From positions 1,589,009-1,653,008 of the forward strand of contig CM075938.1 in the NCBI GenBank assembly GCA_038030265.1: a DNA stretch of 64,000 bases, given 5' to 3'. The notes beneath the pieces were generated by a model. It saw only the letters and a program-made list of their open reading frames with translations. It did no database searches and was not told where the DNA came from. This stretch comes from Corythucha ciliata (Eukaryota; Arthropoda; Insecta; Hemiptera; Tingidae). This document shows, piece by piece, positions 31,053-43,000 of this stretch; position 1 is the first letter of the stretch, and each line of letters opens with the position of its first letter. The position numbers were made by a program, and so were the translations under genes.

Positions 31053-34000
31053 CACGCATTCGGGTTTTCCTTGAGCACAGAATTTCATACACGTAGACAT
31101 GACCGAACGTTTGTTCGGTTGTTGTTTGTTTTTGCACGTTTGTTTAGTAGGCCAGTCAATAAGAACATTAAAAATAGCTAAAATCGCAATTAAACGGCTA
31201 GTTCTGATTTTTTTAGTATGTTGTTAGGACCAGCACCAGTAGTGTAAATCCAAGTTTTCAGCTTCGAAAGACTTGTGCTACTTTCGTGGCACTCGAAAAA
31301 CCGCGAAAATTCTGCACTTTTTTGGGGTTTTTCACTTTATCTCCTAAAATATGCATTTTAAGATAGAACGTAAGAAATACGTTAACAACCACATAAAATT
31401 TTCTACAATGTGAGGCCTAACGTAGCTCTGTAGGTCATATAATAACCAAGATAAGTGTATAAGATACAGCTCCTCGAATTTGCGTTTATTTGTCAAAAAA
31501 ATTGAAATTTCATGTTTTGGTCAACTTTCGACCCAAGTTTTGGCCAAAACACTCATCCTACGGGGAAATCCGAGTCGAGAGAAGTTGTAGCAAATTTAAT
31601 CATGTTCCATTTAAGCACACAACGATGTCTGTAGACCGAATAGTTTCATCAAAATCCTCGAAAAAACAAAAAGTTTGGAAACTACATTTTTCTAAAAATG
31701 AATCTGTTGAGTTTCCACCTAAGTTTGGGTGGGTCCCAGTGCACACGAGCGATAAGTGTAGCATGCTCATCGCTACGCTTATCATCAGGACCATTCTCCT
31801 CTATACACTCTATGAATGGACTGCTCCACTAGTTGCTATTGTTTTTCCGTGGTCGCGGTGACATGTGTCGCAATGACCGGGCGAAACTTATCGCTCGTGT
31901 GCACGGAGCATAAGGCTGAATGAAAATACCACGTGAAATTGAAAGAATTGTGTAAGTTCAAATAAAACTTGACCATTGGGAATGGAGAAGAAAAATAAGT
32001 GAAGAGGCTAATATTGTAAGCCCAATATACTTAGTTCCGTACAGTTCTTGAATGTCCCACGTATGCACCAGATAAGGTTTAAGTGATTTCAAAATCACCC
32101 CACCAGCAGAATCTTCAGTTCCCGTCTGGGCATCACGGTTCAGACCAGTTCTGGCGATCCGGGTACTTACTTGACTCGGTTTTCCAATTCGGGTTGACCC
32201 CAGGGACGTCAATCGTAGTAGGGTAGCACCTGCGCTTCCGGTGAGAGGCAGTCCATCACCTCCTTAATCTTGGACCTCTGATGGACTTGGAGTAGCTCTG
32301 GACCACACCCAAAGGTACAATTTTTGTGATTGTCTGGGGGGTCCAATCCAATCAAATTGTACCATGATTTTGCTTTATATGCTTTTGGTGGTCCCTCTCC
32401 CAACAATTGTGTACACCAACCTCACGTTAATCTTCCATTGTATTCCATATTCGATTCATCTCTTGTATGACTGTGACGCCTTGTGATGAGGGGAGACATA
32501 TTTGTGATCAATGAAAATAGAAACTTGTAAATGGGCCCCGATGAATGAAATTTTGTGCTAGGTGATGGATCCAAGTTTCCCCTCTTTTCTACAATGGGCG
32601 AAAGTTTCTTCATTTTTGCCACACATCAAGTTGAAATTCCCCACAATGTGTTCCTTTTCCCAGCCCACGGACGCGCTAATAGTGAGAATAAGAATCCTAC
32701 ACGGGGAGAACCTTACCGCCGCTGATGGACCAGTAGAGAGAGATGGAAGGGAACATCTGCCGATCCCGTTGTTATGCGGCCGGGCCCCCTAAGAGTCTTC
32801 AAATAGTTTTATGCTCCAAGTTGAGGCCCAATTTTTCGCTCTCACGGTCACAAAACCTGGCTCCTTTTTTACTATCGCTTCTTCTTGTCATAGGTGCACA
32901 CCCGAGGGTGCGCGGATTCTTTTTTTGAGCACATTTTTCAATTTCTAGCGATGCCAACACACCCGAGTTTAGTCCACGGCACTGGTCTTTTTTTTTGCAA
33001 CTGGCATTTCTACGCCAAGTGGGATAGATTAGTGGGACTGACGAAAGGGTACCACTGACGAAATTTCGAGCTTGATGTAACTTAATGGCCATCAAACCAT
33101 GGTGGGAGCTTAACAGATTCATTTTTAATTAATTGAAATTTAGACGACCCTTGTCTTGGGACTTTTTCAAGGGATTACCCCCCCCCTCACCGCACCACCC
33201 TAGTCACCCAGCAGTGAATTCGAGGGAGTGGGGAGGCTGAAAATAAAGAATTAAACTTTATTGAAGTTAAATACTTACTATTTTTACTAGTTTTGAGTTC
33301 CGAGAAAAAATTGCTCCCAAGGTGGGATTCGAACCCACGACCTCCTAGTTTCGCGCCAGGCGCTCTGCCACTGAGCTAGCCTGAGAGGCTCACGCTAAGA
33401 GCGAACCCCACCAGAGAGAAACTCCCTCCCGGAACTCAATTGCACCCATCGGGTCAGTGCACGTATTCGTGCACCCATCGTATGTGCACGGATTCTTTTT
33501 TTGAGCACATTTTTCAATTTCCAGCGATGCCAACACACCCGAGTTTAGTCCACGGCACTGGTCTTTTTTTTGCAACTGGCATTTCTACCCCAAGTGGGAT
33601 AGATTAGTGGGACTGACGAAATTTCGAGCTTGATGTAACTTAATGGCCATCAAACCATGGTGGGAGCTTAACAGATTCATTTTTAGAAAAATGTAGTTTC
33701 CACACTTTCTGGGTTTTTATCGATTTTGATGAAACTATATGGTCTTCAGACATCGTTGTGTGCTTAAGTGGAACATAATTTGTTACAACTTCTCTCGACT
33801 CGGCTTTTCTAGTAGGATGAGTATTTTAGCCAAAATTCGGGTCGAAAGTTGACCAAAACTTGAAATTTCAATTTTTTTGACAAATGAATCCAAATTCGAG
33901 GAGCTGTATCATGGTGACTATATGACATACAGAGGTACGTTAGGTCACGAATTATAGCAAATTTTATGTGGTTTTTAACGTATTTCGTACATTTTATCTT

Positions 34001-37000
34001 AAAATGCATATTTTAGGAGATAAAGTGAAAAAATCGAAAAAAGTGCAAAAATTTCGCGGTTTTTCGAGTGCTTTGAAAGTAGCACAAGTCTTTCGAAGCT
34101 GAAAACTTGAATTTGCACTACTAGTGCTGGTCCTAATAACATACTAAAAAATCAGAACTAGCCGTTTAATTGCGATTTTATTGTTCTTGTTGACTGGCCT
34201 ATAGCCAAAATTTTCGTTTGTTTAGCCCCGCAATATACGATTTTTAAGAAAACAAAAGTGTGCCACTTCATGCGGCTTGGGATCGGAAAAAAGCTGATTT
34301 TGCAAAAGTATGGAAAAGAAGAATAAAAAGATGAGCTTAACTAGCCTAGGATCGCAGAGTAGGTACGAAAGAAACGTTCAATGAATAGAGAAATGAGATG
34401 ACGCTGTAAACTCGTCGTTTGTCTCGTTTTTTTTTAGTTTTTTGTTTGTTTGTTTTTTTTTCTCTCTCTCTCTTCTTCTTCTTCGTCTTCTTCTCCTCTT
34501 CCAATTCTACGTGAATTTGGTGGTGTACCGCCCGAACTAAATTCATGCGGCTTGGGATCGGAAAAATGATTTAATTTTGCTTTTTTCCGATCCCAAGCCG
34601 CATGAATTTAGTTCGGGCGGTACACCACCAAATTCACGCAACGGCAACATGACCTGAATCATTGTTTAGTGACGTATTCAGACACAAGATCGTTTGCTTA
34701 CGTTTTTTAGGCCAAATTTTTGTTTGTTTAGCCCTTCAATATGCACATTTTTTAAAAAATTTTGATTCTGACAGAGTCAGCGATCCATCGCTATGGCCAG
34801 GGGGACTTTACTCGCACCATCATCACCTTTTCGCCCATCTGTCAAGTCGGATTGACCAGGACGTCAGTACGATGTTGATCTCTTTTTTTTTTCGTCTAGT
34901 CATCAAGTAGAAAATAAAAAAAGGATACTTCCACTTTTTCATCTCCGCGATTCACCTCGAACTCGTCTCTTGTTTACTCAAACATGCAATCCTTGTCGAA
35001 TAAAGTTCACGACGTCAACGTTTTCTTGAGGTCGACACCCGATACTTCGCTGTTACCGAGCACTGATTGAGAGCTGGGGCCCTATTCAGAAGCGTCAGGA
35101 AAAATGCCGCGAATGTGGTTGCTGTGGCGGGACAATGTCATTTCTTGTTTAGAGTCCTTGGATCCCGCCTGCGGCATTTTTCCCCTACAGTTTGAAATAA
35201 AAAGCCCCTGGGGGCCTGTTCTGTAAGATTTCAGTGTTCCTAGGAATATCCTTTTCCAACCGTCCGCCCGAATTAAATCACATGTTGATGGGGAGGATGG
35301 GTAGAAAGAGACAGTGATAGTGACAGTTAAACGTTATAGAACAGTCCCCCTGGTGAGATAGATCTGTACAGGCCTGAAGGTTTCTCTTGTGTGTCAAACT
35401 TTAGTTGCTCAAAATGGCGGCATGAAGGGTGAGCTATTTTCTGCAAGTCTTCTTCTCTAGTCGCTCACCAGGTGGGAAGCCTTTCAGTAGAGCGTGTGCT
35501 GGAGACTGCTGCGGTGCGCCTGTCTGACCAGGGTATTCTACTGTGCTGCTTTTATAGGCCACCATCTTCGTCGTTTCCGGTTTTTGTGGTCAAGCTGAGC
35601 ACACTAATAGAACGATCATCGCGTGCCAGGATGCCCGTAGTCTTGGTTGCCGACAACGAATGTACACATGGAAACCGAAAACCGTAAGTGCTGAGATTTA
35701 TCCGCGCTTTTTGCGGCCTATGGCCTGAGATTCGTCATCGAGAATTCCACAACGACCCACTACAGTGGGCGTGAGTCGACAATAGTCCTCGTTGTAACAA
35801 ATCTGAACCAATCCAAGTTCGATAGTCGTCTCTGCACTGAGTCTTTCTCTGATCATCGAGCGATTGAGATGGATTTTTTCTCTCTACTTACGCGATGGAA
35901 GACGGTGGGCATGGCACGTCCACAAGATGTCGTGATTTCTCACCAACGAATGTTTTAAATTTGAAAGCAGCTCTACCGGCACCCGGCTTGTAGTTTAAAG
36001 TGTATGATGCGCCTGCTGACGAGGCCCCTGATATATTTCTTGGTTCTCTTTTGGCAGTCGTAGATGATTACCTGCCCCTGGATCACGAAAACTTCAAAAG
36101 CTAGTTCGTGCGGATCATTACGGTATCCCTTGGTATTCGGAAGAGCTTCATGAGAAGAAAGAACACTGCGCGTTTCTCTCTCGAATGCTTCACGCGGACA
36201 AGGCGTCGTCGTAGCGTGTTTCTCGCGCTGATTACCGCCTATCTCTCAGATGCGCCACGACAGCACACAATGATAATGAAATCAATAAATCTGGTAACAC
36301 CTCACGAACTGCCTGAAGAATTGTACAACGAGAAATTAGAAGTGCTTTATTTAAACAATCAGCGGTCTCCTCTCCACTCCACCTCGGACGATCAAAACGA
36401 GTACTTCACCGGGGCAGGTACCGAGGTGGTCAACAGCCTTCTTGCCCCATCTGATGATTTCCGGAATTACCTGACAACAGTACCCCGGTCGGACGAAGTT
36501 TTTCTCCTTCGGCGAGGCCTCGGTTGAGAGGGTGTTTTCTGTAATTTTGTCGCTTAAAAACTGCAAGTCGCCTGATCTGGGAATATCTGTTGAGGTTCTC
36601 CGGGCCGTGACTGCAGAGGTTTGTGAACCAATGTGTCACATCTTCAACATTTTTGTCCGAAAATGGTAGCATCAGTGGAGCGTTCAATAGGTCTCACGTC
36701 GTTCCGGTGTGGAGTGTTGCCGACTTCAGACCTCTGGCAATCATCTGCTCGATTACAAAGTCGGTTGGGGTACTCAATTCTCTGCTCTCGGGCTGGAGTC
36801 AATTTGTCTCTTTCCAAGGCAAGTCATCGTCGATCCGTGACGCGCCGGATCTTGGGGTGAAAAAAGGATCGTACTTGGGGCCTCAGATATTTAGTATATA
36901 TGTTAATGACCTGCCAAAAGCCACCAGCAGCCCATGCTCGAGGACATTTCTTTACGCTGACGATGTGACAACTGTGGGTATCGGCTCCTCCGTCGGGGAT

Positions 37001-40000
37001 GTCTCTCGTGAGGTTGATCACACGAAAACTATCGGGGAATGGTGCAAGGCAAATCGACTTGCACTAAACCACGCAAAGACTCAGGATCTTCGTCTGGATC
37101 TCACTGCTGACAGGGACGGCTCGGACAACGTAAATTTCCTAGGAATTCTTCTGAACCCGAGTTTATCGTGGGGGGGGGGGGCGCATGTGGATGCTCTCTG
37201 CCTAAAGCTAGCGCAAACAGTCTGTCTTGCGGAGACTGTCAATCTCGGTGTCGAAGCCAGTGATTAAAACCGTATACATTTCGGGATGTTTCATTCGAGG
37301 ATAACTTATGGAATAGTTGTCTGGGGCTCATCTCCTTATGATGTCCGTGATTTCCGTTTCCAGAAAAAAACACTTCGTATTCTTGCCGGAATCCCTCCTC
37401 GATCGTCCTGCCGCCCGGTTTTCAAGGAGCTCGGCATTCTGACTCTGTGCGAAGCGTATATACTTGAGGTGACCTGTATGACGAGGACGATGGCCGGGAC
37501 GGGCGAATTGACGTCTCTTTCTCACCAGCAAAATACAAGACATTAAGACCGGTTGGTGCCTGAGCTATGCTACTTAGCGCGTACTCACAAAGCCTTTCGG
37601 CCCAAACACCATACCCAGTTGGGGCCCGGAGAGCCTAGTTCGGCTCCTCAAACCTATTTATCCTTTCCAGCCATCTCAGGAGACGTGTCCCATGGCACCC
37701 TACTCGTTGTACGAATTTTTTCTCGGACTACATAGTTAGCTTGGAGTACTATATTGTGACGACGGCCTTATATTTTTATAGTTGTGTTGGCATTAAAGCT
37801 CATAGAAATAAAAATAAAAAATAAAAAATAAAAAATGTGCGCTACCAACTTCACACAGCGGCACACACGATCCAAATGAAGCTTATCGTTTATTCAGCGA
37901 CATATTCGAACAAAATATCGTGTGTTTAAGCCAAATTTTCGTTTGTTTGGCCCTGAAAAATATGTATATGTATATGCAGGGTGTCTACAGCTTCCCCAGA
38001 ACAAAATTCCCTGACTATTCTCTGACTTTACCTGACTCAGCAAATTTTTCATGGTTATCCAAATTGATATTGTTAGTAAGATCGCTTAAACTACGAGGGT
38101 TAGTAGGTAATACGTGCATAAAGTTGTAGCCGTAGGAGCCTACATTGTGCGTCAAAAACTAAACATGTTTCGGCTACTCGCCATCTTCAGCGTATGGAAG
38201 TACAAACTAAAACTAAAGTTTTCAGTCGTTGAGTTTCATGAGTTTCAGTTGTCTTCCATACGCTGAAGATGGCGAGTAGCCGAAACCGGTTCGTTTTGAC
38301 GCACCTCAACGAGGGAAGACTGACAATGTAGGCTCCTACGACTACGACTACAACTTTATGCATGCATTACGTTATCCAAATGCATAATTATGTGGGGAAA
38401 AAGGAAAAATTCATAACTCTGCCTCTGGGGATCGTCGAACCCAACACGAGCTCTTCTTTTTTCTCCTCACTCCAAGCTCTTCCTCTTAGGAAAAAAATCC
38501 TAAATTGTGTGCTAGTAATCGATTAATATCATGACCGGTATAAAAAACACCAAGACAAGGAAGTCGGGTGTAATCTAGTCTACTGACAGTCTGCCTGCTG
38601 GTACAGCCGTCCCAAGAGTAAATTCAAACTCATGCTCATGAGGGCAATACCCAGGAATTCAGCATTTTTAATACTTTACATTTTCTCATAATAGTTCAAG
38701 AAATAAAGCCAGAATAGCAGCAAAATTTGGCCCAATTTCGAATGTGGCTTAAAAAATTCCTTTTGATGTATACTTTGAGGATTCGAAGAGTCCGAAACGA
38801 TACGGGGTGGCGAACCTATTTTTAAGGGCGGGTAGACGTTGGCCAACTCACCCCTACAAGGGATGAGAAATATTGCCCAAACGAGGTGACTAATCCTACA
38901 AGTTGTATGTTCTGAGTCTATAAAAATCAAGTCCGTCGGCTCATTATTTTTTCGAGTTATGGCATAATTTGTGCGAAAAAAAACGTTTTTTGTTTGATAA
39001 GTTTATTAAAATCCTCACGCCCTAAATTTAGAGATGAAGTCGTTTCATATATCGTTTCTGAAGTTGTTTTTGGTTCTTAATCGAATGCACGGTAGCTCGA
39101 TTCTCAGTGATCATTATTTGAGTTATATGAACGAAAATATCAAAACACCGCGATGTTTCCTATACTTAAATGTGCCCTAAAAAATTATATCACGATTTAG
39201 GCTAACCTAAATCGTACCGGCTAAAGATCGCTGGTATCAATACTTATTGGATTACGGATAAACAGCTCCAGCATTTTTAAAGGAATTGTTCTTATATTTG
39301 TAGGCGTATCTCAGAAATTATTGACCCCAGCGATCCCTGCAAACGCTCATTCGGTTCAGTACACAAAACTACGAAAGACCAGAGAACGTGGTTAGTCCTG
39401 CCCAAAATCTTGATACACATTTTCATGGCACATCCAAGTATCGGGAAAAACTCGTTGTTTCAGGTATTTTCGTTAGTAACTCAAATAATATTGATCGCAG
39501 AGAAACGAGCCCCCTTGCATTGGATTCAGCGCCAAAAACTACTTCAGAAATCACAACTACGTCAACTGCATTGCTAAACGTTGGACGTGAGGATTTTTTT
39601 TTGAAATATTCAAGCAAATAACCAAGTTTTATGGTACAATTTACGTCGTAACTCAAAAACTAATCGTTGCACGGACTCGAGGTTGATTTTTATCGACTCG
39701 GCACACAAAACTACATAGGATTAGACACCCTGTTCGGGCAAATTTCTTTAACCCTAAGGCTGCGTCCGCACCGGAGGTGGCTAGCTTAGCGCTAGGATGG
39801 GCTGGAGGGTAGAAAGGTGGCTAGCGACTGGCCAGGATAGCAGGTGGGATGCACGCATGATAAATAGGCGTTTCTTTTTTTGTTCTTCTTTTCTTAAGCT
39901 CTTGAGTGGATGCAGAGCTCTTGAGGAGTGAATTCTCTTCTTTCCCATTCAGACGCTGTCTCTGGGCCTTGGGAATATCACGTCTTTACCTAATTCTGGT

Positions 40001-43000
40001 CCGAAGTATGATATTTCTTTCCCGGCAAAATCGATTTATTGGTTTTTGGTTGCACGACACAAACCAAACAAGAGAAGAGCTAGGGGAATTCAATGTCCTC
40101 TAGAAGGAGTTGCGAGGACTCTAATGCACGCAATGCATGGAATTATGCACGGAATTCACGCAATTATTTATATTTAAAATAGAGGACAACGACTAAGTAA
40201 AGAGAGTTGGCACCCTTCACCTGTTTCAAGCTGAATGAGAGAGAAAAAAGGACCCGCCGGCCCGCCGCCCACAAATGTCCAAGCAAGCATCCAGGGTAGA
40301 CCAGTGGGAGCTGTTCGCCTAGATAGCAGCTAGGAGTCTACCCAAGAATCCAAACTCTCGGTGCGGTCAGGGCAATTCATTTCTTTGAGTTCGTTTACTT
40401 GGATGCTTCACCCTAGCGTCTCGCTACCCTCCAGGCGCTAAGCTTGCCTCCTCCGGTGCGGACGCGGCCTTATAGCGATGAGTTGGCCACCGCCTGCCCT
40501 CCATTAAAAGGATTTTGCCACCCCCTATCGTTACGGACTCTTCGAATCCCAGAAGTATGCTTCAAACGGAATTTCTTAAGCCACATTTGGAGTTCGGCCG
40601 AATTTTTCCGCTATTCTGCCTTTTCAAAACTTTATTTCCTGGACTATAGAGGAAGTGATATAAATTACATTTTGAGTAAACCATTGGAAATTTGAGGAAA
40701 AGGAGAAGTTTTCGTGGGGTCCAACGATCCGAAGAGCAGTGGCGGCTACTTATTGAACCAGCGCGACAAAAGCGTCACGTTTCCTAGCGTTTTAGACACT
40801 GTTGATGATCGAAATTGGTCTCATTCCGTTGGAACGGAATACCGTAGATTTCAAAACTGTCATCACTTTTGAAGAAAAGTGCATTTCGACCCAAGAAACC
40901 GACGTTTTTGGTATAAAAGTACGTTTTCTGTGAAAAAAAAAACGCTCATAACATAACCCGACAGGAGAGTGAGATTGACCACAATCCTTATAGTAATTCT
41001 GTGTTCCCGTTGGAAGCATGAAGTTCGTAAAAAATAAAATCGCTTAGCCATTTTTCCCTGACTTTTCTCATAAATTCACGAAATTCCCTGACTTTTCCAG
41101 TTTTAGAAAATTCCCTGACAATTCCCGGTTCTCCCGGTTTTCCAGGTCTTAGACACCCTGTATAATGTACAAAAAGATACAAAATGTGCGCAACAAACGT
41201 GAATAAGCGATGTTGTGTCTGAATAGGTCGCTAAACAAACGACTCGGGTCATGTGTGCCGTTGCGTGAAAATGGTGGCGCACATATTTCATTTTAAAAAA
41301 AAAAGAACTGTTTTGCGATGCTAAACAAACGGAAATTTGGACTAAACAAACGATGTTGTGTCTGAATATGTCGCTAAAAAACGATTAGGTTCATATATTA
41401 TGTGCCGTTGCATGAAGTTAGTGGCACATATTTTTTATTTAAAAACAAAAACAAAAAAAAACTTGTTTTACGATTCTAAACCAACGGACTTTTGGGATAA
41501 ACAAACGTAAACAAACTACATAATGTTTTGTCTGAATATGCCGCTAAACAAACTATTTGGTCCATGGGTGACGCCGCGCCAAGTTGGCGACGCACATTTT
41601 TTATTGCGATACTAAACCAACGGAAATTTGGGCTAAACAAACGTATAAACAAACGATGTTGTGTCTGATTATGGCGCTAAGCGAACGATTCGGGAATTAA
41701 AGGACTGAACAAACGAAAATTTGGGCTAAACCAACAGTAAACAAACGAGTGGCGTCAGTTTCGTCAGGTTCTGCCACGCCCCCCCCCCCCCAATGAACGA
41801 AATTGTTCGTTAAGCGGTATCTGGACGTGATATCGTTTGTTTGGCGATATTTTTCGTTTGTTTACTATTCCGAAGATTTTTTTTTTTTTTTTTAACAAAC
41901 ATGGAAGTAACAAGCACAGGAAAGCTCTTGAGAGGCCAAACTAACGAAAATGTTGGCTAAACGAACGATATTATGACTACAAATGGCGCTTAACAAACGA
42001 TTTCGTTCATGGATCGGGTTACATGACGCAGGCCAAACCCATCAATGTTTTTTTTTTTTAACAAAATATTTTTCGAAATGCTGAACAGACGAAATATATG
42101 GCTAAACAAACGATTTTACGTCCAGATATGCCGCTATGCAAACGATTTCGCTCATGGGTCGGGGAGCGTGAAGCAAACCGGACCCATTTTTTTTTTGTTG
42201 AAGTGCTTGATTGAGGGGCTAAACAATTTTCAGTAGACATTCAAACACTGAAGATTCCGAACAGGCGAAACCGGTTTGTCTTTGACACTTCTCAACGAGG
42301 CACTGACAACGTAGGCAACCACTACGACTATGTATCTAATTTGTATAAAAAATTAGGACTAAACAAACGTAAACAAACGATACTACGACAAGAAATGGCG
42401 CAAAACAAAACATTCCGTTCATGGGCCGTTTACGTTAAGTTTGTTTCCCGCATCCCATTTTTGTAATAATGTCGACCGTTTTCGCGATTTTATGCGTTAT
42501 GTGTCGAGTCAGGTTCACATTCATGTCAATACACACGTTACTGTTAATGACGTGTACCTACCTGGATGTTAGTTGTAGAAAGTGGTGGGGCTACGCTCCC
42601 CCACAGAACGGCTTGCCGTGAAGCACTCTCAATGCACCACAATGACACTTCATTGTTACCATCGACCGCTGATATGAGCCACGAAGGCTGCGTTGGATGA
42701 GCACACAGTCGTCTCACTCGCGCCCCTGATAAAAAAAAAAAAAAAAAAAAATCTAAAGTTGACGAGAGCCCGGATAAATAAGTAAAATAAAACAAATCCT
42801 AACAAATCTTACCCGACGGATGAGAAATGGTTGCTATAGGAAGGTGGAACCGCAAATCCCAACTAGTGTGGTGCCCATTGTTTGTACCAACGGATAAGCA
42901 ACACTGATTCGAATCCATATGCATAGCCGTGACTACTCCACGTTTTATATCGTTATCTAATTTCCAAGCGACGCCAGGCGCCCTTAAATCCCAACCAATG

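Larger units (their letters stand above)
31150..34199. mobile_element. TA-flanked TIR element with ~540-bp inverted repeats
   Basis: Tips are GGCCAGTCAATAAGAAC and GTTCTTGTTGACTGGCC, with TA on both outer sides (31148-31149, 34200-34201). Arms run 31150-31710 and 33668-34199 and pair through most of their length (for example CTCCTAAAATATGCATTTTA, GCACACAACGATGTCTG). No transposase recognised inside; two small minus ORFs (32209-32406, 31958-32212) have no family I know. A partial relative lies at 56155-56600. Long arms and TA duplication suggest Tc1/mariner affinity. Confidence 0.75.
37977..41160. mobile_element. TIR element with CAGGGTGTCTA tips
   Basis: Left CAGGGTGTCTACAGCTTCCC and right TTAGACACCCTG, each followed inward by repeated ATTCCCTGAC motifs. 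Inside, 38400-38930 and 40470-41000 are degenerate inverted arms (GGATTCGAAGAGTCCG against CGGACTCTTCGAATCC; GTTGGCCAACTC against GAGTTGGCCAC). Outer flanks are TATATG and TATAATG, so the duplication is uncertain. Interrupted by the inverted-repeat block at 38115-38366 and the element at 39757-40470. No transposase recognised. Confidence 0.65.
31090..42525. mobile_element. Old foldback element of the AAACAAACG family, split by nested insertions
   Basis: Left-arm pieces carry CGTTTGTTTAG units (31100-31147, 34200-34760, 37838-37970); the right arm (41161-42525) carries the inverse CTAAACAAACG units. The right edge GTGTCGAGTCAGGTTCACAT resembles the right end of the intact element at 50922-52141 (TGTTGTGCCAGGTTCACATG). 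Cut in by a TA element (31150-34199), a non-LTR remnant (to 37836) and a CAGGGTGTCTA element (37977-41160). The left end is approximate. Confidence 0.55.

Noticed and set aside
32209..32406. 65-codon minus ORF with [14 protein letters not shown]
   Set aside because: Looks protein-like but I recognise no family and found no neighbouring exons; kept only as a remark under the TA element.
32220..32410. Spliceosomal snRNA
   Set aside because: Considered because of GC content and position, but no match to the conserved U1, U2, U4, U5 or U6 blocks.
33314..33387. Functional tRNA gene
   Set aside because: Extra bases before the D stem and no T at position 33; anticodon CGA without a long variable arm.
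30301..42561. Additional VPS15 exon inside the 12-kb intron
   Set aside because: Exons 24 and 25 join in frame with continuous WD40 sequence; nothing is missing between them.
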